A DNA stretch of 64,000 nt from Salipiger marinus (GCF_900100085.1 NZ_FNEJ01000006.1:62001-126000); one strand, 5' to 3'. Shown: positions 34,782 through 45,310, counted from the first letter of the stretch. Made by a program: numbers and translations. Notes: a model not told the origin generated them from the sequence alone.

Positions 34782-35636
34782 TCAGGACTCCTTGGCTGAA
34801 AGAGTGGCGTTCGCGCGGGGACGGCGGGCATAACGCGCCTGCCGCCGGAGATAGTTGATACGTCGGCGCAGGCGAAGCAGATGATGCGAAAGGCGCAGGC
34901 GCGTGCCGTCAAGCCACACATCCTCCGCCAGCGTCGGCACCTTGCGGGTGCGCATCTGGCGCGCCGCCTTGGCCTCGTAGTCATCGAGGCAGTCGAAATA
35001 TCGCTGGTCCACCACGGCCTCGCCCTGATGTTCCACATGAAAGTCGATCACATGCGCGGTCAGACCGCGCGCCTGCGCCTGCTGCACCAGATCCAGCCCG
35101 TAAAGGTGAAACCCGGTCAGATCGCAGGAGGGCGCCACCAGCCGGTCGCGACGCAGCAGGATGAAATTCTCATCCACCACATCCACCTCTGCCGGAAAGG
35201 GGCCGCGCGCCTGATTTAGCCGCCAGCGGTCACTGATGCGGATGATATACCGCCCGTCCCGGCGTCCGGCATTGGCCGCGATGGCCCAGCGGGGTGCTGC
35301 GGCGTCCAGCTCGGCCAGTCGCGCCTCCAGCACGTGGCGGTCGTCCTGCAGGGCCAGAACATCCTGATGCAGGCAGATCAGGTAGCTGCCGCGCGCCTCC
35401 TGCAGCAGCCGGTTCAGGCCGGAATAGGCATCAAACTGATTGCCGTCGCGGTTGTCGACATACAGGAATTCCGCAACATCCGGGGTAAAGCCGCGCGCCA
35501 CGAAGCTGGACACCATGGCCGCATATTGATCTGGCCGGGTGACAAGGCTGAGAAAGGAAAACCGCAGCGGCGCCTCGGGAGCGGCACCGCTGACCGCGCG
35601 TGCGGGCAGCCCGGCAAGGGGGCAGCCGCTGCTCAT
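34782..35636 (-). CDS. Glycosyltransferase-like protein inserted in the sdh operon
   Basis: 284 residues from ATG 35636 (a GTG at 35660 is in frame). The order RFSFLSLVTRP at the start, FLYVDNRDGNQFDAYSGLNRLLQEARGSYLICLHQDVL and VDVVDENFILLRRD resembles GT-A glycosyltransferases of family 2: a nucleotide-sugar fold with a DNRDGN loop and an HQD where DxD is usual. The C-terminus is strongly basic (RLRRRINYLRRQARYARRPR). It lies 3 bp before sdhB and is presumably on the same transcript. Its acceptor is unknown; the position within a respiratory operon is odd. Confidence 0.7.
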   Translation of the reverse strand: MSSGCPLAGLPARAVSGAAPEAPLRFSFLSLVTRPDQYAAMVSSFVARGFTPDVAEFLYVDNRDGNQFDAYSGLNRLLQEARGSYLICLHQDVLALQDDRHVLEARLAELDAAAPRWAIAANAGRRDGRYIIRISDRWRLNQARGPFPAEVDVVDENFILLRRDRLVAPSCDLTGFHLYGLDLVQQAQARGLTAHVIDFHVEHQGEAVVDQRYFDCLDDYEAKAARQMRTRKVPTLAEDVWLDGTRLRLSHHLLRLRRRINYLRRQARYARRPRANATLSAKES

Positions 35637-35717
35637 GCCATGACCCCGAAACAGCCGCACCGCCGGCCAGTCGACCGGGTCAAGGCAGCAATGTGACGGA
35701 ACATCAGGCCAGCCATG

Positions 35718-36041
35718 TCAGAACCCGGCCAGCAGCGCGGGCACCGCCTGCTGCCCGAAGCAGCGCAGCGTTTCGGGTTTCTGCGCGATCTCGGTCACGA
35801 TCTGCACCGAGCTTGCGGTGGGCCCGGTGACCGCCTCGCTGGCCAGCGCATAGATCTGCGTGGCATTGGCGTTGTTGATCAGGCAGTCGATGGCGGGCTG
35901 CACCGGCACGCCGGGGAACCGCTCTGCCACCACTTTTGCGGTGGTGGACCGGGCGGCCTGACGGGCGATCTGGTCCTGCGTCTGGGCCGAACAGGCGGCC
36001 AGCAGCGGCAGGAGGGCAGCAAGGATCAGAGTCCGACGCAA
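35718..36041 (-). CDS. Small lipoprotein in the sdh operon
   Basis: 107 residues with a lipoprotein signal ([17 protein letters not shown]; lipobox LAAC, Cys17). The remainder is a short helical domain with one further pair of cysteines (CLINN, RCFGQQ). The start overlaps the preceding lipoprotein gene by 16 bp. Similar genes are found between sdhA and sdhB in other Rhodobacterales; a role in complex II assembly or membrane contact is possible but unproved. Confidence 0.72.
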   Translation of the reverse strand: MRRTLILAALLPLLAACSAQTQDQIARQAARSTTAKVVAERFPGVPVQPAIDCLINNANATQIYALASEAVTGPTASSVQIVTEIAQKPETLRCFGQQAVPALLAGF

Positions 36042-36475
36042 TAGGTGGTTCCTCCATAAAGCACGGATGCCCCCGGCGGGCAGTGAGCGCCGCGCGCCGG
36101 GCTGGCCGCGGGCGTGAGGCTGGTCAGGCCTGCGCTCCGCGAGGGCGGGGTGCCATAGGTATAGGTCCGGACCGTGGCGCCGTCATTCTGGCGAAGGTCC
36201 ACCCGGTGGTCGCCCGCCACAGGCCCGGTTTCGGGTGTCGCGGGAAGCGCGCCTGTGGTGCGCGCCCGCACGCAGGCGTTGAGCGCATCGGCGCCCTCCT
36301 GCGTGCCGTCCGGGCCCGGTATCGCCACCGGAACCGGCTGCCCCGCCGGGTAGCTGTAGCTGCCCGGCGGGGAGATCTGAAGCATGCAGCCCACCATCGG
36401 ATCGCGCGACGCGCCAGTGGCGCAGGCGGGAAGCCCGGCCAGCGCGACCAGTCCGATGAGGCGCGGACCGATCAA
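36026..36475 (-). CDS. Putative lipoprotein in the sdh operon
   Basis: 149 residues; signal [18 protein letters not shown] ends in a lipobox-like LPAC. The proline- and threonine-rich middle and cysteine pairs (GCMLQ, NACVR, AHCPPG, YCVGL) suggest a small periplasmic disulfide-containing protein. Its ATG overlaps the sdhA stop by 4 bp, so translation is coupled to sdhA. No function assigned. Confidence 0.72.
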   Translation of the reverse strand: MIGPRLIGLVALAGLPACATGASRDPMVGCMLQISPPGSYSYPAGQPVPVAIPGPDGTQEGADALNACVRARTTGALPATPETGPVAGDHRVDLRQNDGATVRTYTYGTPPSRSAGLTSLTPAASPARGAHCPPGASVLYGGTTYCVGL

Positions 36476-38277
36476 AATGTCCGGGCCTTGGGTGCGATCT
36501 TGGCAAGGCTGATGCCGCCTTCGGCTTCGCTGGTCAGCGGATCCAGCACCACCGGACGCTGGCTCAGCGTCACCTTGACCCCATCCACATGCGCGATGGT
36601 GTGCACACGCCAGTTGTCGTCGTCGCGCGTCGGGTAATCCTCGTGGGCATGCGCCCCGCGGCTTTCCTTGCGCGCCTCGGCGCCAACGATGGTGGCCAGC
36701 GCATTCGGCATGAGGTTGGTCAGCTCAAGGCTTTCCATCAGGTCGCTGTTCCAGACAAGGCTGCGGTCGGTGACCTTGATGTCGGCCATCTTGCCCGCCA
36801 CGGCGGTCATCTTGTCGACCCCGTCTTTCAGCGTCTTGTCGGTGCGGAACACCGCCGCATCGGCCTGCATGGTCTTCTGCATCTCCAGCCGCAGCTCGGC
36901 GGTGGGGATGGCGCCATCGGCGTGGCGCAGCGTGTCGAAGCGGTCAAAGGCCTTGTCCACCGACGGCTTGTCAAAGGCCGCCACCGATGCGGCGCGGTCC
37001 ACGACCTGCCCCGCCCGGATCGCTGCGGCCCGGCCGAACACCACAAGGTCGATCAGCGAGTTCGAGCCCAGCCGGTTCGCCCCATGCACCGAGGCGCAGC
37101 CCGCCTCGCCCACGGCCATCAGGCCCGGCACGATGGCATTGGGATTGTCGGCGGTGGGGTTCAGCACCTCGCCCCAGTAGTTGGTCGGGATGCCGCCCAT
37201 GTTGTAATGCACGGTGGGCAGGACCGGGATCGGTTCCTTGGTCACGTCGACGCCCGCAAAGATCTTGGCACTTTCCGAAATGCCGGGCAGGCGTTCGGCC
37301 AGCGCTTCCTTGGGCAGGTGCGACAGGTTCAGGTGGATGTGGTCGCCATGCTCGCCCACGCCGCGGCCTTCGCGGATTTCCATGGTCATGCAGCGCGAGA
37401 CATAGTCGCGCGGCGCCAGATCCTTGTAGTTGGGGGCGTAGCGTTCCATGAACCGCTCGCCTTCCTTGTTGGTGAGGTAGCCGCCCTCGCCCCGCGCGCC
37501 TTCGGTGATCAGGCAGCCCGAGCCATAGATGCCGGTCGGGTGGAACTGCACGAATTCCATGTCCTGCAGCGCCAGACCCGCGCGCGCCACCATGCCGCCG
37601 CCATCGCCGGTGCAAGTATGTGCCGAGGTGGCGGAGAAATAGGCCCGGCCATAGCCGCCGGTCGCCAGCACCACCATCTTGGCGTTGAAGACATGCATGG
37701 TGCCGTCATCAAGCTTCCAGCAGACCACGCCCTGACATACGCCGTCGGGCGACATGATCAGGTCGATGGCGAAATATTCGATGTAGAATTCCGCGTTATT
37801 CTTCAGCGACTGGCCATAAAGCGTGTGCAGGATGGCATGGCCGGTGCGGTCGGCGGCGGCGCAGGTGCGCTGCACCGGCGGGCCTTCGCCAAATTCGGTG
37901 GTGTGGCCGCCAAAGGGGCGCTGGTAGATCTTGCCCTCTTCGGTGCGCGAGAAGGGCACGCCGTAATGTTCCAGCTCATAGACCGCGGCGGGGGCGGAAC
38001 GGGCGAGGTATTCCATCGCATCGGTATCGCCCAGCCAGTCGGACCCCTTCACGGTGTCATACATGTGCCACTGCCAGTTGTCCGGGCCCATGTTGGCAAG
38101 GCTCGCGGCGATGCCGCCCTGTGCCGCGACGGTGTGCGACCGGGTCGGGAACACCTTGGTCACGCAGGCCGTGCGCAGCCCCTGTTCGGCCATGCCGAGG
38201 GTCGCACGCAGGCCGGCACCGCCTGCCCCCACGACCACGACGTCATAGTCATGCGTCTCGTATTCGTATGCAGCCAT
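36472..38277 (-). CDS. sdhA: Succinate dehydrogenase flavoprotein subunit
   Basis: 601 residues; oxidises succinate to fumarate with covalently bound FAD. FAD motif [15 protein letters not shown] near the N-terminus, FAD-linking histidine in [12 protein letters not shown] (His48), active-site [10 protein letters not shown] and the [18 protein letters not shown] segment are all present. Normal length. Third gene of sdhCDA...B. Confidence 0.97.
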   Translation of the reverse strand: MAAYEYETHDYDVVVVGAGGAGLRATLGMAEQGLRTACVTKVFPTRSHTVAAQGGIAASLANMGPDNWQWHMYDTVKGSDWLGDTDAMEYLARSAPAAVYELEHYGVPFSRTEEGKIYQRPFGGHTTEFGEGPPVQRTCAAADRTGHAILHTLYGQSLKNNAEFYIEYFAIDLIMSPDGVCQGVVCWKLDDGTMHVFNAKMVVLATGGYGRAYFSATSAHTCTGDGGGMVARAGLALQDMEFVQFHPTGIYGSGCLITEGARGEGGYLTNKEGERFMERYAPNYKDLAPRDYVSRCMTMEIREGRGVGEHGDHIHLNLSHLPKEALAERLPGISESAKIFAGVDVTKEPIPVLPTVHYNMGGIPTNYWGEVLNPTADNPNAIVPGLMAVGEAGCASVHGANRLGSNSLIDLVVFGRAAAIRAGQVVDRAASVAAFDKPSVDKAFDRFDTLRHADGAIPTAELRLEMQKTMQADAAVFRTDKTLKDGVDKMTAVAGKMADIKVTDRSLVWNSDLMESLELTNLMPNALATIVGAEARKESRGAHAHEDYPTRDDDNWRVHTIAHVDGVKVTLSQRPVVLDPLTSEAEGGISLAKIAPKARTF

Positions 38278-38293
38278 CTTTGCGGTCTTTCTC

Positions 38294-38665
38294 TCAGAGA
38301 GCGATCTTGGCGAGCGCGAAGAGCCCGGCGGCGGTCAGAGCGTAGCTGAGCCCGATCACCAGCATGATCAGCAGCTTGCGGGTGCTGCCTTGGGTGTAAT
38401 CCTCGATCATCACCCGGGCGCCCTTGTGGAAATGCTGCAGGCCCACCACCAGCACCAGCCCGGTCAGGATCGCCGGAAACGGCCGCTGGAAGGTCGCCAG
38501 CGCGGCGTCATAGCCGGATCCCAGCGCATTGCCGAAGATGTAGAGGAAGGTAGGAACCATGAAGGCCAGAGCAACGGAGCTGACGATCATATACCAGTGA
38601 TGTTCGGCCCCGCTATGGGCGGAGCCCTTGCCCACGGCGCGCTTGCGGTCGGTCAGGTAACGCAT
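38294..38665 (-). CDS. sdhD: Succinate dehydrogenase membrane anchor subunit
   Basis: 123 residues from ATG 38665, with GAGGGAG upstream. Three transmembrane helices; the [16 protein letters not shown] segment contains the haem-ligand histidine and the quinone-site region conserved in alphaproteobacterial SdhD. It lies 16 bp before sdhA and 11 bp after sdhC. Confidence 0.9.
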   Translation of the reverse strand: MRYLTDRKRAVGKGSAHSGAEHHWYMIVSSVALAFMVPTFLYIFGNALGSGYDAALATFQRPFPAILTGLVLVVGLQHFHKGARVMIEDYTQGSTRKLLIMLVIGLSYALTAAGLFALAKIAL

Positions 38666-38676
38666 CGGTTGCTCCC

Positions 38677-39072
38677 TCAGATCCAGAACAGCAGGACGGT
38701 CAGCACGGTCAGCACCACCGAGCCATAGATGCAGGCCCAGCCGAGCTTTTCGGCGGTGGGAATGTCCAGCGCCTTGCCCGCGTCGAACGCGAGATGCCGC
38801 AGCCCGGCAAGGTAGTGGTACCACATGCCCCAGAGCGACAGCAGCATCACCAGATTGCCCACCCAGCTGGTGATCCACCATTCGGCGGTGGCAAAGGCCT
38901 CGGGCCCGGCGGCCAGCGCCAGCAGCCACCACACCATCGCAAAGGTGGCGACGATCAGCGCGTTGCCAGTGATGCGGGTGAGAATGGAGCTCATGGAGGT
39001 GAGCTGAGGTCGGTAATAGGGCCCGATCATGAAAGGGGAGAGCGGGCGTTGGATCCGGTTCTCGTCGGCCAT
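38677..39072 (-). CDS. sdhC: Succinate dehydrogenase cytochrome b556 subunit
   Basis: 131 residues. The N-terminal RPLSPFMIGPYYRPQLTSMSS region and SILTRITG are the quinone-binding signature of SdhC; three transmembrane helices follow with a haem-ligand histidine in WYHYLAGLRHLAFD. First gene of the operon; the promoter region upstream carries paired TGTGATCACA sites. Confidence 0.93.
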   Translation of the reverse strand: MADENRIQRPLSPFMIGPYYRPQLTSMSSILTRITGNALIVATFAMVWWLLALAAGPEAFATAEWWITSWVGNLVMLLSLWGMWYHYLAGLRHLAFDAGKALDIPTAEKLGWACIYGSVVLTVLTVLLFWI

Positions 39073-39191
39073 GGCTTGTCCTTTGTGTTCCCTTGTGGCC
39101 GGTTTCTACCGGCTTTTCCCCTGCCCTGTCACGTCGCTGCACATGCATTGATCGCATTTTTTGCCGTGATAGCGAAAAAATGAGGGGCTAA

Positions 39192-39242
39192 TGTGATCAC
39201 AGCCTGAAAACCGTGATCACATTTGCGGCGCTAACGGATTCC
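39192..39242. promoter_or_regulatory. sdh promoter-region module shared with the suc promoter
   Basis: The palindrome TGTGATCACA (39192-39201) and a second CGTGATCACA (39212-39221) lie 20 bp apart, next to CGGCGCTAACGGATTCC (39226-39242). All three elements recur upstream of sucC at 43937-43999. They are 120-170 bp upstream of sdhC. The palindrome resembles two TGTGA half-sites facing each other. The regulator is not identified. Confidence 0.7.
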
Positions 39243-39319
39243 CTAGAGGAATGATCGCCTTTTCCAGAAGGTTGCGCCCCACGGCGGGCGGGGCGCGGCA
39301 GCGACTCAGGCCGCTGCGG

Positions 39320-40351
39320 CTAAAGCGGCATCAGCGCCCAGTAGTCCAGATCCAGCAGGACATGCGGCAGATAGCGGCCATCCTCACCCCTCAGCTCGAA
39401 GGGGGCGCCGCCACTTGTGGCCACCAGCCGCAGCCGGATCGCGCCGACCCCGGGGGCCTTGGTTTCCGCCTTGTCCAGCACCTCGGACCACGCCCGGACC
39501 GTGGTCCCGGCGAAACAGGGATTGGCATGGGCGCCGCCGTTCAGCCCCACGATCATCTGTGCATTGGCCAGCCCGTTGAAGCTGAGCGCGCGGGCCAGCG
39601 ACATCACATGCCCGCCATAGATCAGCCGCCGCCCGTCCTCGCGGAAGGTGGCGTCGAAATGCACCTTGGCGGTGTTCTGCCACAGGCGCGTGGCGAGCAT
39701 ATGCTCTGCCTCCTCGATGGTGACGCCGTCGACATGGTCGATGGTCTCGCCCACGGCATAATCGCCCCAGCGATGCGGCTCGCCTGCCTGCGCAAAATCA
39801 TAAGCGCTGAAATCCAGCCCCTGCGGGATGACCAGATCCGCCGCCTGCAGCGCCGGCTTCAGATCGGGCACCACCGGATCCGGGGCGGGCAGGCCTTGGT
39901 CCTGCTTGCGCACCAGCACCCAGCGCACATAGTCCAGCACCAGATCGTCACGCTGGTTGCGCCCTTCGGTGCGGACATAGACCACCCCCGACCCGCCACT
40001 GGAGGTCTGTTTCAGGCCGATCACCGTCGAGCGCGCCCGCAGCGTGTCGCCCGGCATCACCGGATGGTGCCAGCGGCCCTCGGCATAGCCCAGATTGGCC
40101 ACCGCGTTCAGCGACACATCCGGCACGGTCTTGCCGAAGACCAGATGGAACGCCGCCAGATCGTCCAGCGGCGCGGCGGGCAGCCCGCAGGCGCGGGCAA
40201 ACTCGTCCGAGGAATAAAGCGCATGCCGCGCGGGATAAAGCGCGTGATACAGCGCCCGTTCGCCGCCGCTGACCGTGCGCGGCACGGCATGCTCGATCAC
40301 CTGACCCAGCCGGTAATGCTCGAAAAAGCGGCCCGGATTGGTCTTGGCCAT
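39320..40351 (-). CDS. mch: Mesaconyl-CoA hydratase (MaoC family)
   Basis: 343 residues from ATG 40351, the size of the characterised Rhodobacter enzyme. It hydrates mesaconyl-CoA to beta-methylmalyl-CoA in the ethylmalonyl-CoA pathway. Two tandem hotdog halves are seen: the first with NAVANLGYAEGRWHHPVMPGD, the second with the catalytic region around YAVGETIDHVDGVTIEEAEH and GGHVMSLARALSFNG. Its ATG shares a base with the upstream DUF1737 stop. Last gene of the mcl2 operon. Confidence 0.93.
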   Translation of the reverse strand: MAKTNPGRFFEHYRLGQVIEHAVPRTVSGGERALYHALYPARHALYSSDEFARACGLPAAPLDDLAAFHLVFGKTVPDVSLNAVANLGYAEGRWHHPVMPGDTLRARSTVIGLKQTSSGGSGVVYVRTEGRNQRDDLVLDYVRWVLVRKQDQGLPAPDPVVPDLKPALQAADLVIPQGLDFSAYDFAQAGEPHRWGDYAVGETIDHVDGVTIEEAEHMLATRLWQNTAKVHFDATFREDGRRLIYGGHVMSLARALSFNGLANAQMIVGLNGGAHANPCFAGTTVRAWSEVLDKAETKAPGVGAIRLRLVATSGGAPFELRGEDGRYLPHVLLDLDYWALMPL

Positions 40352-40554
40352 CACTGCGCCCCCAGCTTCGTCTCGGGGGTGTAGATGCCCGGCGCCTCCT
40401 TCACCACGGCCTGCCCGCAGCGCATGACGCCATTCGCGGCGTCAAAGGCATAGGTCGGGCTGCCGTGAAGCTCCCAGCCCTTGTTCAGGGCGTCGGTGAC
40501 CTTGTGGCAGAAGGCCGACGTGTCGTCAGCACTCAGAAAACGATAGAGTTTCAT
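40351..40554 (-). CDS. DUF1737 small protein
   Basis: 67 residues from ATG 40554 (MKLYRFLSADDTSAFCHKVTDALNKG then WELHGSPTYAFD). The LNKGWELHGSP core is the DUF1737 signature, a short domain also seen fused to other proteins. No function is known. Coupled to mch by overlapping stop and start, and 4 bp after nnrU. Confidence 0.78.
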   Translation of the reverse strand: MKLYRFLSADDTSAFCHKVTDALNKGWELHGSPTYAFDAANGVMRCGQAVVKEAPGIYTPETKLGAQ

Positions 40555-40558
40555 GAAC

Positions 40559-41104
40559 TTATCCGAAGGTTGGGTAGCCAAGAAGATAATGCACGGCGAC
40601 AATCGCCGCATAGACGATCACGGTGCCGACCAGCGCCATGATTTCCTTGCGCGCCGGAAAGGGGCCGGTGGGCCGGGTCCACGGGGTCTGGCGGTTGATG
40701 AGGATCACCTCCACCACCGCCCAGGCCAGCAGGCCACCGAACAGCACGAAGGACGGCACGTCGCCATTCACCAGCAGATGCGCCACCGCCCAAGCCTTGA
40801 CCGCCGTCAGCTGCGGATGGCGGATGCGGGCGGTGATCGCGGTCTTCATGCCCGAGGCGGCAAAAAGATAGACGGCAAACAGCGTCAGCAGATTGTTGAG
40901 GCCTACGGTCGCCGGGTGCCGCCCCCAGACAAACGCGCCATCGGCCATGCGGTAGCCAAGGATCATGAGGACAAGCCCCGCCAGAATGCCTGCGGTGGCA
41001 AGCCCGCGCCCCTTGGGGCCGATGGCTGCGCGCTGCGCCGGGGCCAGCCGTTTCCACAGATGGGCGCCGGACCAGAGGAGCAGACCTAGGATGAGGATCA
41101 GCAT
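40559..41104 (-). CDS. NnrU-family membrane protein
   Basis: 181 residues, about six transmembrane helices. The LLLWSGAHLWKRLAP start, KGRGLATAGILAGL and HPQLTAVKAWAVAHLLVNGDV segments define the NnrU family, related to isoprenylcysteine methyltransferase-like membrane proteins; first named beside nitric oxide/nitrite reductase genes. Here it sits between mcl2 and DUF1737-mch, which argues for no specific denitrification role. Function unknown. Confidence 0.85.
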   Translation of the reverse strand: MLILILGLLLWSGAHLWKRLAPAQRAAIGPKGRGLATAGILAGLVLMILGYRMADGAFVWGRHPATVGLNNLLTLFAVYLFAASGMKTAITARIRHPQLTAVKAWAVAHLLVNGDVPSFVLFGGLLAWAVVEVILINRQTPWTRPTGPFPARKEIMALVGTVIVYAAIVAVHYLLGYPTFG

Positions 41105-41139
41105 GGGGAACTCCTGTTCAAACTGCGCCCACCCTCGCC

Positions 41140-41991
41140 TTATTGTGCCAGCGCGGCAATGGCTTCGGCGCGGGCCAGCAGCGATTTCGCCGTGGCCACA
41201 TGCAGGTTCTCGACGATGCGGCCATCGACCACGGCAACCCCCTGCCCCTCGGCGGCGGCGGCCTCATAAGCCGCGATCTGCCGACGCGCGAGGTCGATCT
41301 CTGCCTCGGTGGGGGCAAAGGCGGCATTGGCGATCTCCACCTGCGCGGGGTGGATCAGGGTCTTGCCGTCAAAGCCCATGTCTCGGCCCTGATCGCATTC
41401 GGCGCGCAGCCCGGAATCGTCCTTGAAGGCGTTATAGACCCCGTCGACGATGATCCGGCCATGGGCTTTGGCGGCCAGCAGGCACAGCTGCAGCGCGGTC
41501 AGCATCGGCAGGCGGTCGGCGCGGAAGCGGGAATTCAGCTCCTTGGCCAGATCATTGGTGCCCATCACCATGCCCGCCAGCCGGGGATGCGCGGCGATGG
41601 CGGCGGCGTTCAGCATGCCGCGCGGCGTTTCCATCATGGCCCAGAGCGGTTTGCCGGTCAGGGCAGCCAGCGCGTCAAGCTGCGCGGGGCTTTCCACCTT
41701 GGGCAGCAGCACCGCGTCGCAGTCCATGCTGGCGGCGGCGCGGGCATCCGCCTCGCCCCATGCGGTGTCGAGCCCGTTGATCCGCACGATCCGCGTACGC
41801 GCGCCATAGCCGCCCATGGCCAGCGCCGCGGTCAGCGTCGCACGCGCGGCGGGTTTTTCGGCGGGGGCGACCGCGTCTTCGAGATCGAAAATGACCGCAT
41901 CCACGGCAAGGCTGCGCGCCTTGTCGAGCGCGCGGTCCTTGGAGCCGGGAATATACAGCACCGAGCGGTAGGGGCGCAGCGCGAGGTCCAT
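41140..41991 (-). CDS. mcl2: (3S)-malyl-CoA thioesterase (CitE-like)
   Basis: 283 residues from ATG 41991, preceded by AAGGGAGG. CitE-like TIM-barrel with YRSVLYIPGSKDRALDKA, FDLEDAVAP (metal-binding Glu/Asp) and LLPKVESP. It resembles both malyl-CoA lyases and Mcl2; length and operon with mch favour Mcl2, which hydrolyses (3S)-malyl-CoA to malate and CoA at the end of the ethylmalonyl-CoA pathway. A lyase role cannot be excluded from sequence alone. Confidence 0.85.
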   Translation of the reverse strand: MDLALRPYRSVLYIPGSKDRALDKARSLAVDAVIFDLEDAVAPAEKPAARATLTAALAMGGYGARTRIVRINGLDTAWGEADARAAASMDCDAVLLPKVESPAQLDALAALTGKPLWAMMETPRGMLNAAAIAAHPRLAGMVMGTNDLAKELNSRFRADRLPMLTALQLCLLAAKAHGRIIVDGVYNAFKDDSGLRAECDQGRDMGFDGKTLIHPAQVEIANAAFAPTEAEIDLARRQIAAYEAAAAEGQGVAVVDGRIVENLHVATAKSLLARAEAIAALAQ

Positions 41992-42234
41992 GGTTTCCTC
42001 CCTTGAGAAACAAAGTTGCGTGATAGGGGCCATTATTTGCCGAAAAATGCAAGCACCCTGTCGCTGCAATGCAGAGAAAGGCGCAGCGCGCGCTCCGGTT
42101 AACCTCTCCTTCGGGTTTTGGGAGGAGAGTGAGGGCAGAGACAAAAGCACGGCGGGAAGCGGGCAAGGATCTGGTCAGGGGACATGGGGGCAGGACCGCG
42201 GCAGCGGATCCTGCCAAGCCGAAAGGGTGACACG

Positions 42235-42540
42235 ATGAGCTGGAAAATGGCACTCGGGGGGCTGGGACTGGCGATCTGCGCCGCACCCGCCCTTGCACAG
42301 ACCCCTGCCTGTGCGCCCCGCGATCAGGTGGTGGACCAGCTGGCCCGCCGCTATGGCGAGGTGCCGCAATCCATCGGGCTGGGCAGCGACAATGCGGTGA
42401 TGGAGGTCTTCGCCTCGGCAGAGACCGGCACATGGACCATCACCGTGACCACGCCCGCCGGCCTGACCTGTCTGCTGGCCAGCGGACAGGCTTTCGAGGC
42501 GGCGGCGGCGCTGCTGACCCCGCCCGGCAGCGATGCCTGA
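42235..42540 (+). CDS. Small secreted protein, function unknown
   Basis: 101 residues from ATG 42235 with AAAGGGTG upstream. Signal peptide MSWKMALGGLGLAICAAPALA followed by cleavage before QTPAC. The mature part is about 80 residues with two cysteines (ACAPR, TCLLA) likely forming a disulfide, and a WTITVTTPAGLTCLLASG segment near the end. No family recognised. Stands alone between mcl2 and mdh. Confidence 0.75.
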   Translation: MSWKMALGGLGLAICAAPALAQTPACAPRDQVVDQLARRYGEVPQSIGLGSDNAVMEVFASAETGTWTITVTTPAGLTCLLASGQAFEAAAALLTPPGSDA

Positions 42541-42552
42541 GGTCTGGCGCGC

Positions 42553-42620
42553 TGGGGGCTCTGCCCCCGTCCGCGCCTGCGCGCGGCCTCCCCCGGAGTT
42601 TGCCGAGCAAGATGAAGGCG
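42553..42620. repeat. Extragenic palindromic repeat, subtype II, copy E
   Basis: Reverse-oriented relative of the copy at 25671: GGGGGCTCTGCCCCC hairpin, a CGCGCCTGCGCGCGG inner palindrome, CCCCCGGAGTTTG and GCAAGATGAAG. It lies just after the stop of the small secreted protein gene, so its hairpin may end that transcript. The rest of the gap to mdh holds only a candidate operator. Confidence 0.72.
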
Positions 42621-42663
42621 CGCAGATTCGAGGCGGGACAGGCCCGGACGCGGCGGCGGGTGA

Positions 42664-43833
<1,170 letters not shown>

Positions 43834-43853
43834 GCCAGAACGCACCCCGACGG

Positions 43854-43890
43854 AGGGCTCCGGCTGCGGAAACGCACCGGGGCCCTTTTT
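43854..43890 (+). terminator. Rho-independent terminator of mdh
   Basis: AGGGCTCCGG (43854-43863) pairs with CCGGGGCCCT (43877-43886, one T-G) and is followed by TTTTT to 43890. Confidence 0.8.
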
Positions 43891-43936
43891 CTATTCTGCA
43901 CGCTCCGGTTGCGATACGGATGATTCTGAAGGCTGA

Positions 43937-43999
43937 CGGCGCTAACGGATTCCACGGGGGCGGAACTATGTGATCACACCCCGGAAACCTGTGATCACA
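43937..43999. promoter_or_regulatory. suc promoter-region module shared with the sdh promoter
   Basis: CGGCGCTAACGGATTCC (43937-43953) is identical to 39226-39242, and TGTGATCACA occurs twice (43969-43978 and 43990-43999, 21 bp apart). The module lies 110-175 bp upstream of sucC. Relative to transcription the 17-mer is farthest upstream in both operons but in opposite orientation. Confidence 0.72.
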
Positions 44000-44111
44000 T
44001 TGACCGGAATTTTTCCGCCAATCTTCGCTTTGTGCAAGATTTCCCTTCGCAGGCAGGGGGAAGGCGGCTTATACCACCCCCGAAATCGCAGCAAGACGGG
44101 AAGAGTCTTCC

Positions 44112-45305
44112 ATGAACATTCATGAATATCAGGCGAAAGCGCTTCTGCGCGACTATGGCTGCCCGGTTTCGGACGGCCGCATCGTGCTTTCCGCCAATGA
44201 AGCCAAGACCGCTGCCGGCGCGCTGGACGGTCCGCTCTGGGTGGTGAAAGCGCAGATTCACGCGGGCGGCCGGGGCAAGGGCAAGTTCAAGGAAGCCGAG
44301 GCCGGCGAAAAAGGCGGCGTCCGTCTTGCCAAATCGGTGGAAGAAGCCGCCGAGGAAGCCAAGAAGATGCTCGGCAAGACGCTGGTGACCCACCAGACCG
44401 GTCCGGCGGGCAAGCAGGTCAACCGCGTCTATATCGAAGACGGTTCGGACATCGAGCGCGAGCTGTATCTGGCGCTGCTGGTGGACCGCGTGACCAGCCG
44501 CATCTCTTTCGTCTGCTCCACCGAAGGCGGCATGGACATCGAGGAAGTGGCGGCCTCCACCCCGGAGAAGATCCTGTCCTTCTCGGTCGATCCGGCCACC
44601 GGTTACCAGCCCTATCATGGCCGCCGCGTCGCCTTCACGCTGGGTCTTGAAGGCCCCGCCATGAAGCAGTGCGTCAAGCTGATGGGTCAGCTCTACAAGG
44701 CCTTCGTCGAGAAGGACATGGAGATGCTGGAGATCAACCCGCTGATCCTCATGCCCGGCGGCAACCTCAAGGTTCTGGACGCCAAGCTCGGCTTTGACGG
44801 CAACGCGATGTATCGCCAGCCCGACATCGCCAACCTGCGCGACGAGACCGAGGAGGATTCCAAGGAACTCGAAGCCTCCAAGTATGACCTGAACTACATC
44901 GCGCTTGATGGCGAGATCGGCTGCATGGTGAACGGCGCGGGTCTGGCCATGGCGACCATGGACATCATCAAGCTCTACGGGGCCGAGCCTGCCAACTTCC
45001 TCGACGTGGGCGGCGGCGCCACCAAGGAGAAGGTGACCGAGGCGTTCAAGATCATCACCTCCGACAAGAACGTGAAGGGCATCCTCGTCAACATCTTCGG
45101 CGGCATCATGCGCTGCGACGTGATCGCCGAGGGCGTGATTGCCGCTGTCAAGGAAGTTGGCCTGCAGGTGCCGCTGGTGGTCCGTCTTGAAGGCACCAAC
45201 GTGGAACTGGGCAAAGAGATCATTGCCAATTCCGGCATGAACGTGATCGCCGCGGACAACCTCAGCGACGGGGCCGAGAAGATCGTGAAGGCTGTGAAGG
45301 GCTGA
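44112..45305 (+). CDS. sucC: Succinyl-CoA synthetase, beta subunit
   Basis: 397 residues. Forms succinate, CoA and a nucleoside triphosphate from succinyl-CoA with Suc[17 protein letters not shown] start, ATP-grasp [17 protein letters not shown], and the CoA-ligase end with [15 protein letters not shown] are family hallmarks. First gene of a nine-gene unit; the next gene starts 5 bp after its stop. Confidence 0.97.
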   Translation: MNIHEYQAKALLRDYGCPVSDGRIVLSANEAKTAAGALDGPLWVVKAQIHAGGRGKGKFKEAEAGEKGGVRLAKSVEEAAEEAKKMLGKTLVTHQTGPAGKQVNRVYIEDGSDIERELYLALLVDRVTSRISFVCSTEGGMDIEEVAASTPEKILSFSVDPATGYQPYHGRRVAFTLGLEGPAMKQCVKLMGQLYKAFVEKDMEMLEINPLILMPGGNLKVLDAKLGFDGNAMYRQPDIANLRDETEEDSKELEASKYDLNYIALDGEIGCMVNGAGLAMATMDIIKLYGAEPANFLDVGGGATKEKVTEAFKIITSDKNVKGILVNIFGGIMRCDVIAEGVIAAVKEVGLQVPLVVRLEGTNVELGKEIIANSGMNVIAADNLSDGAEKIVKAVKG

Positions 45306-45310
45306 ACGGC

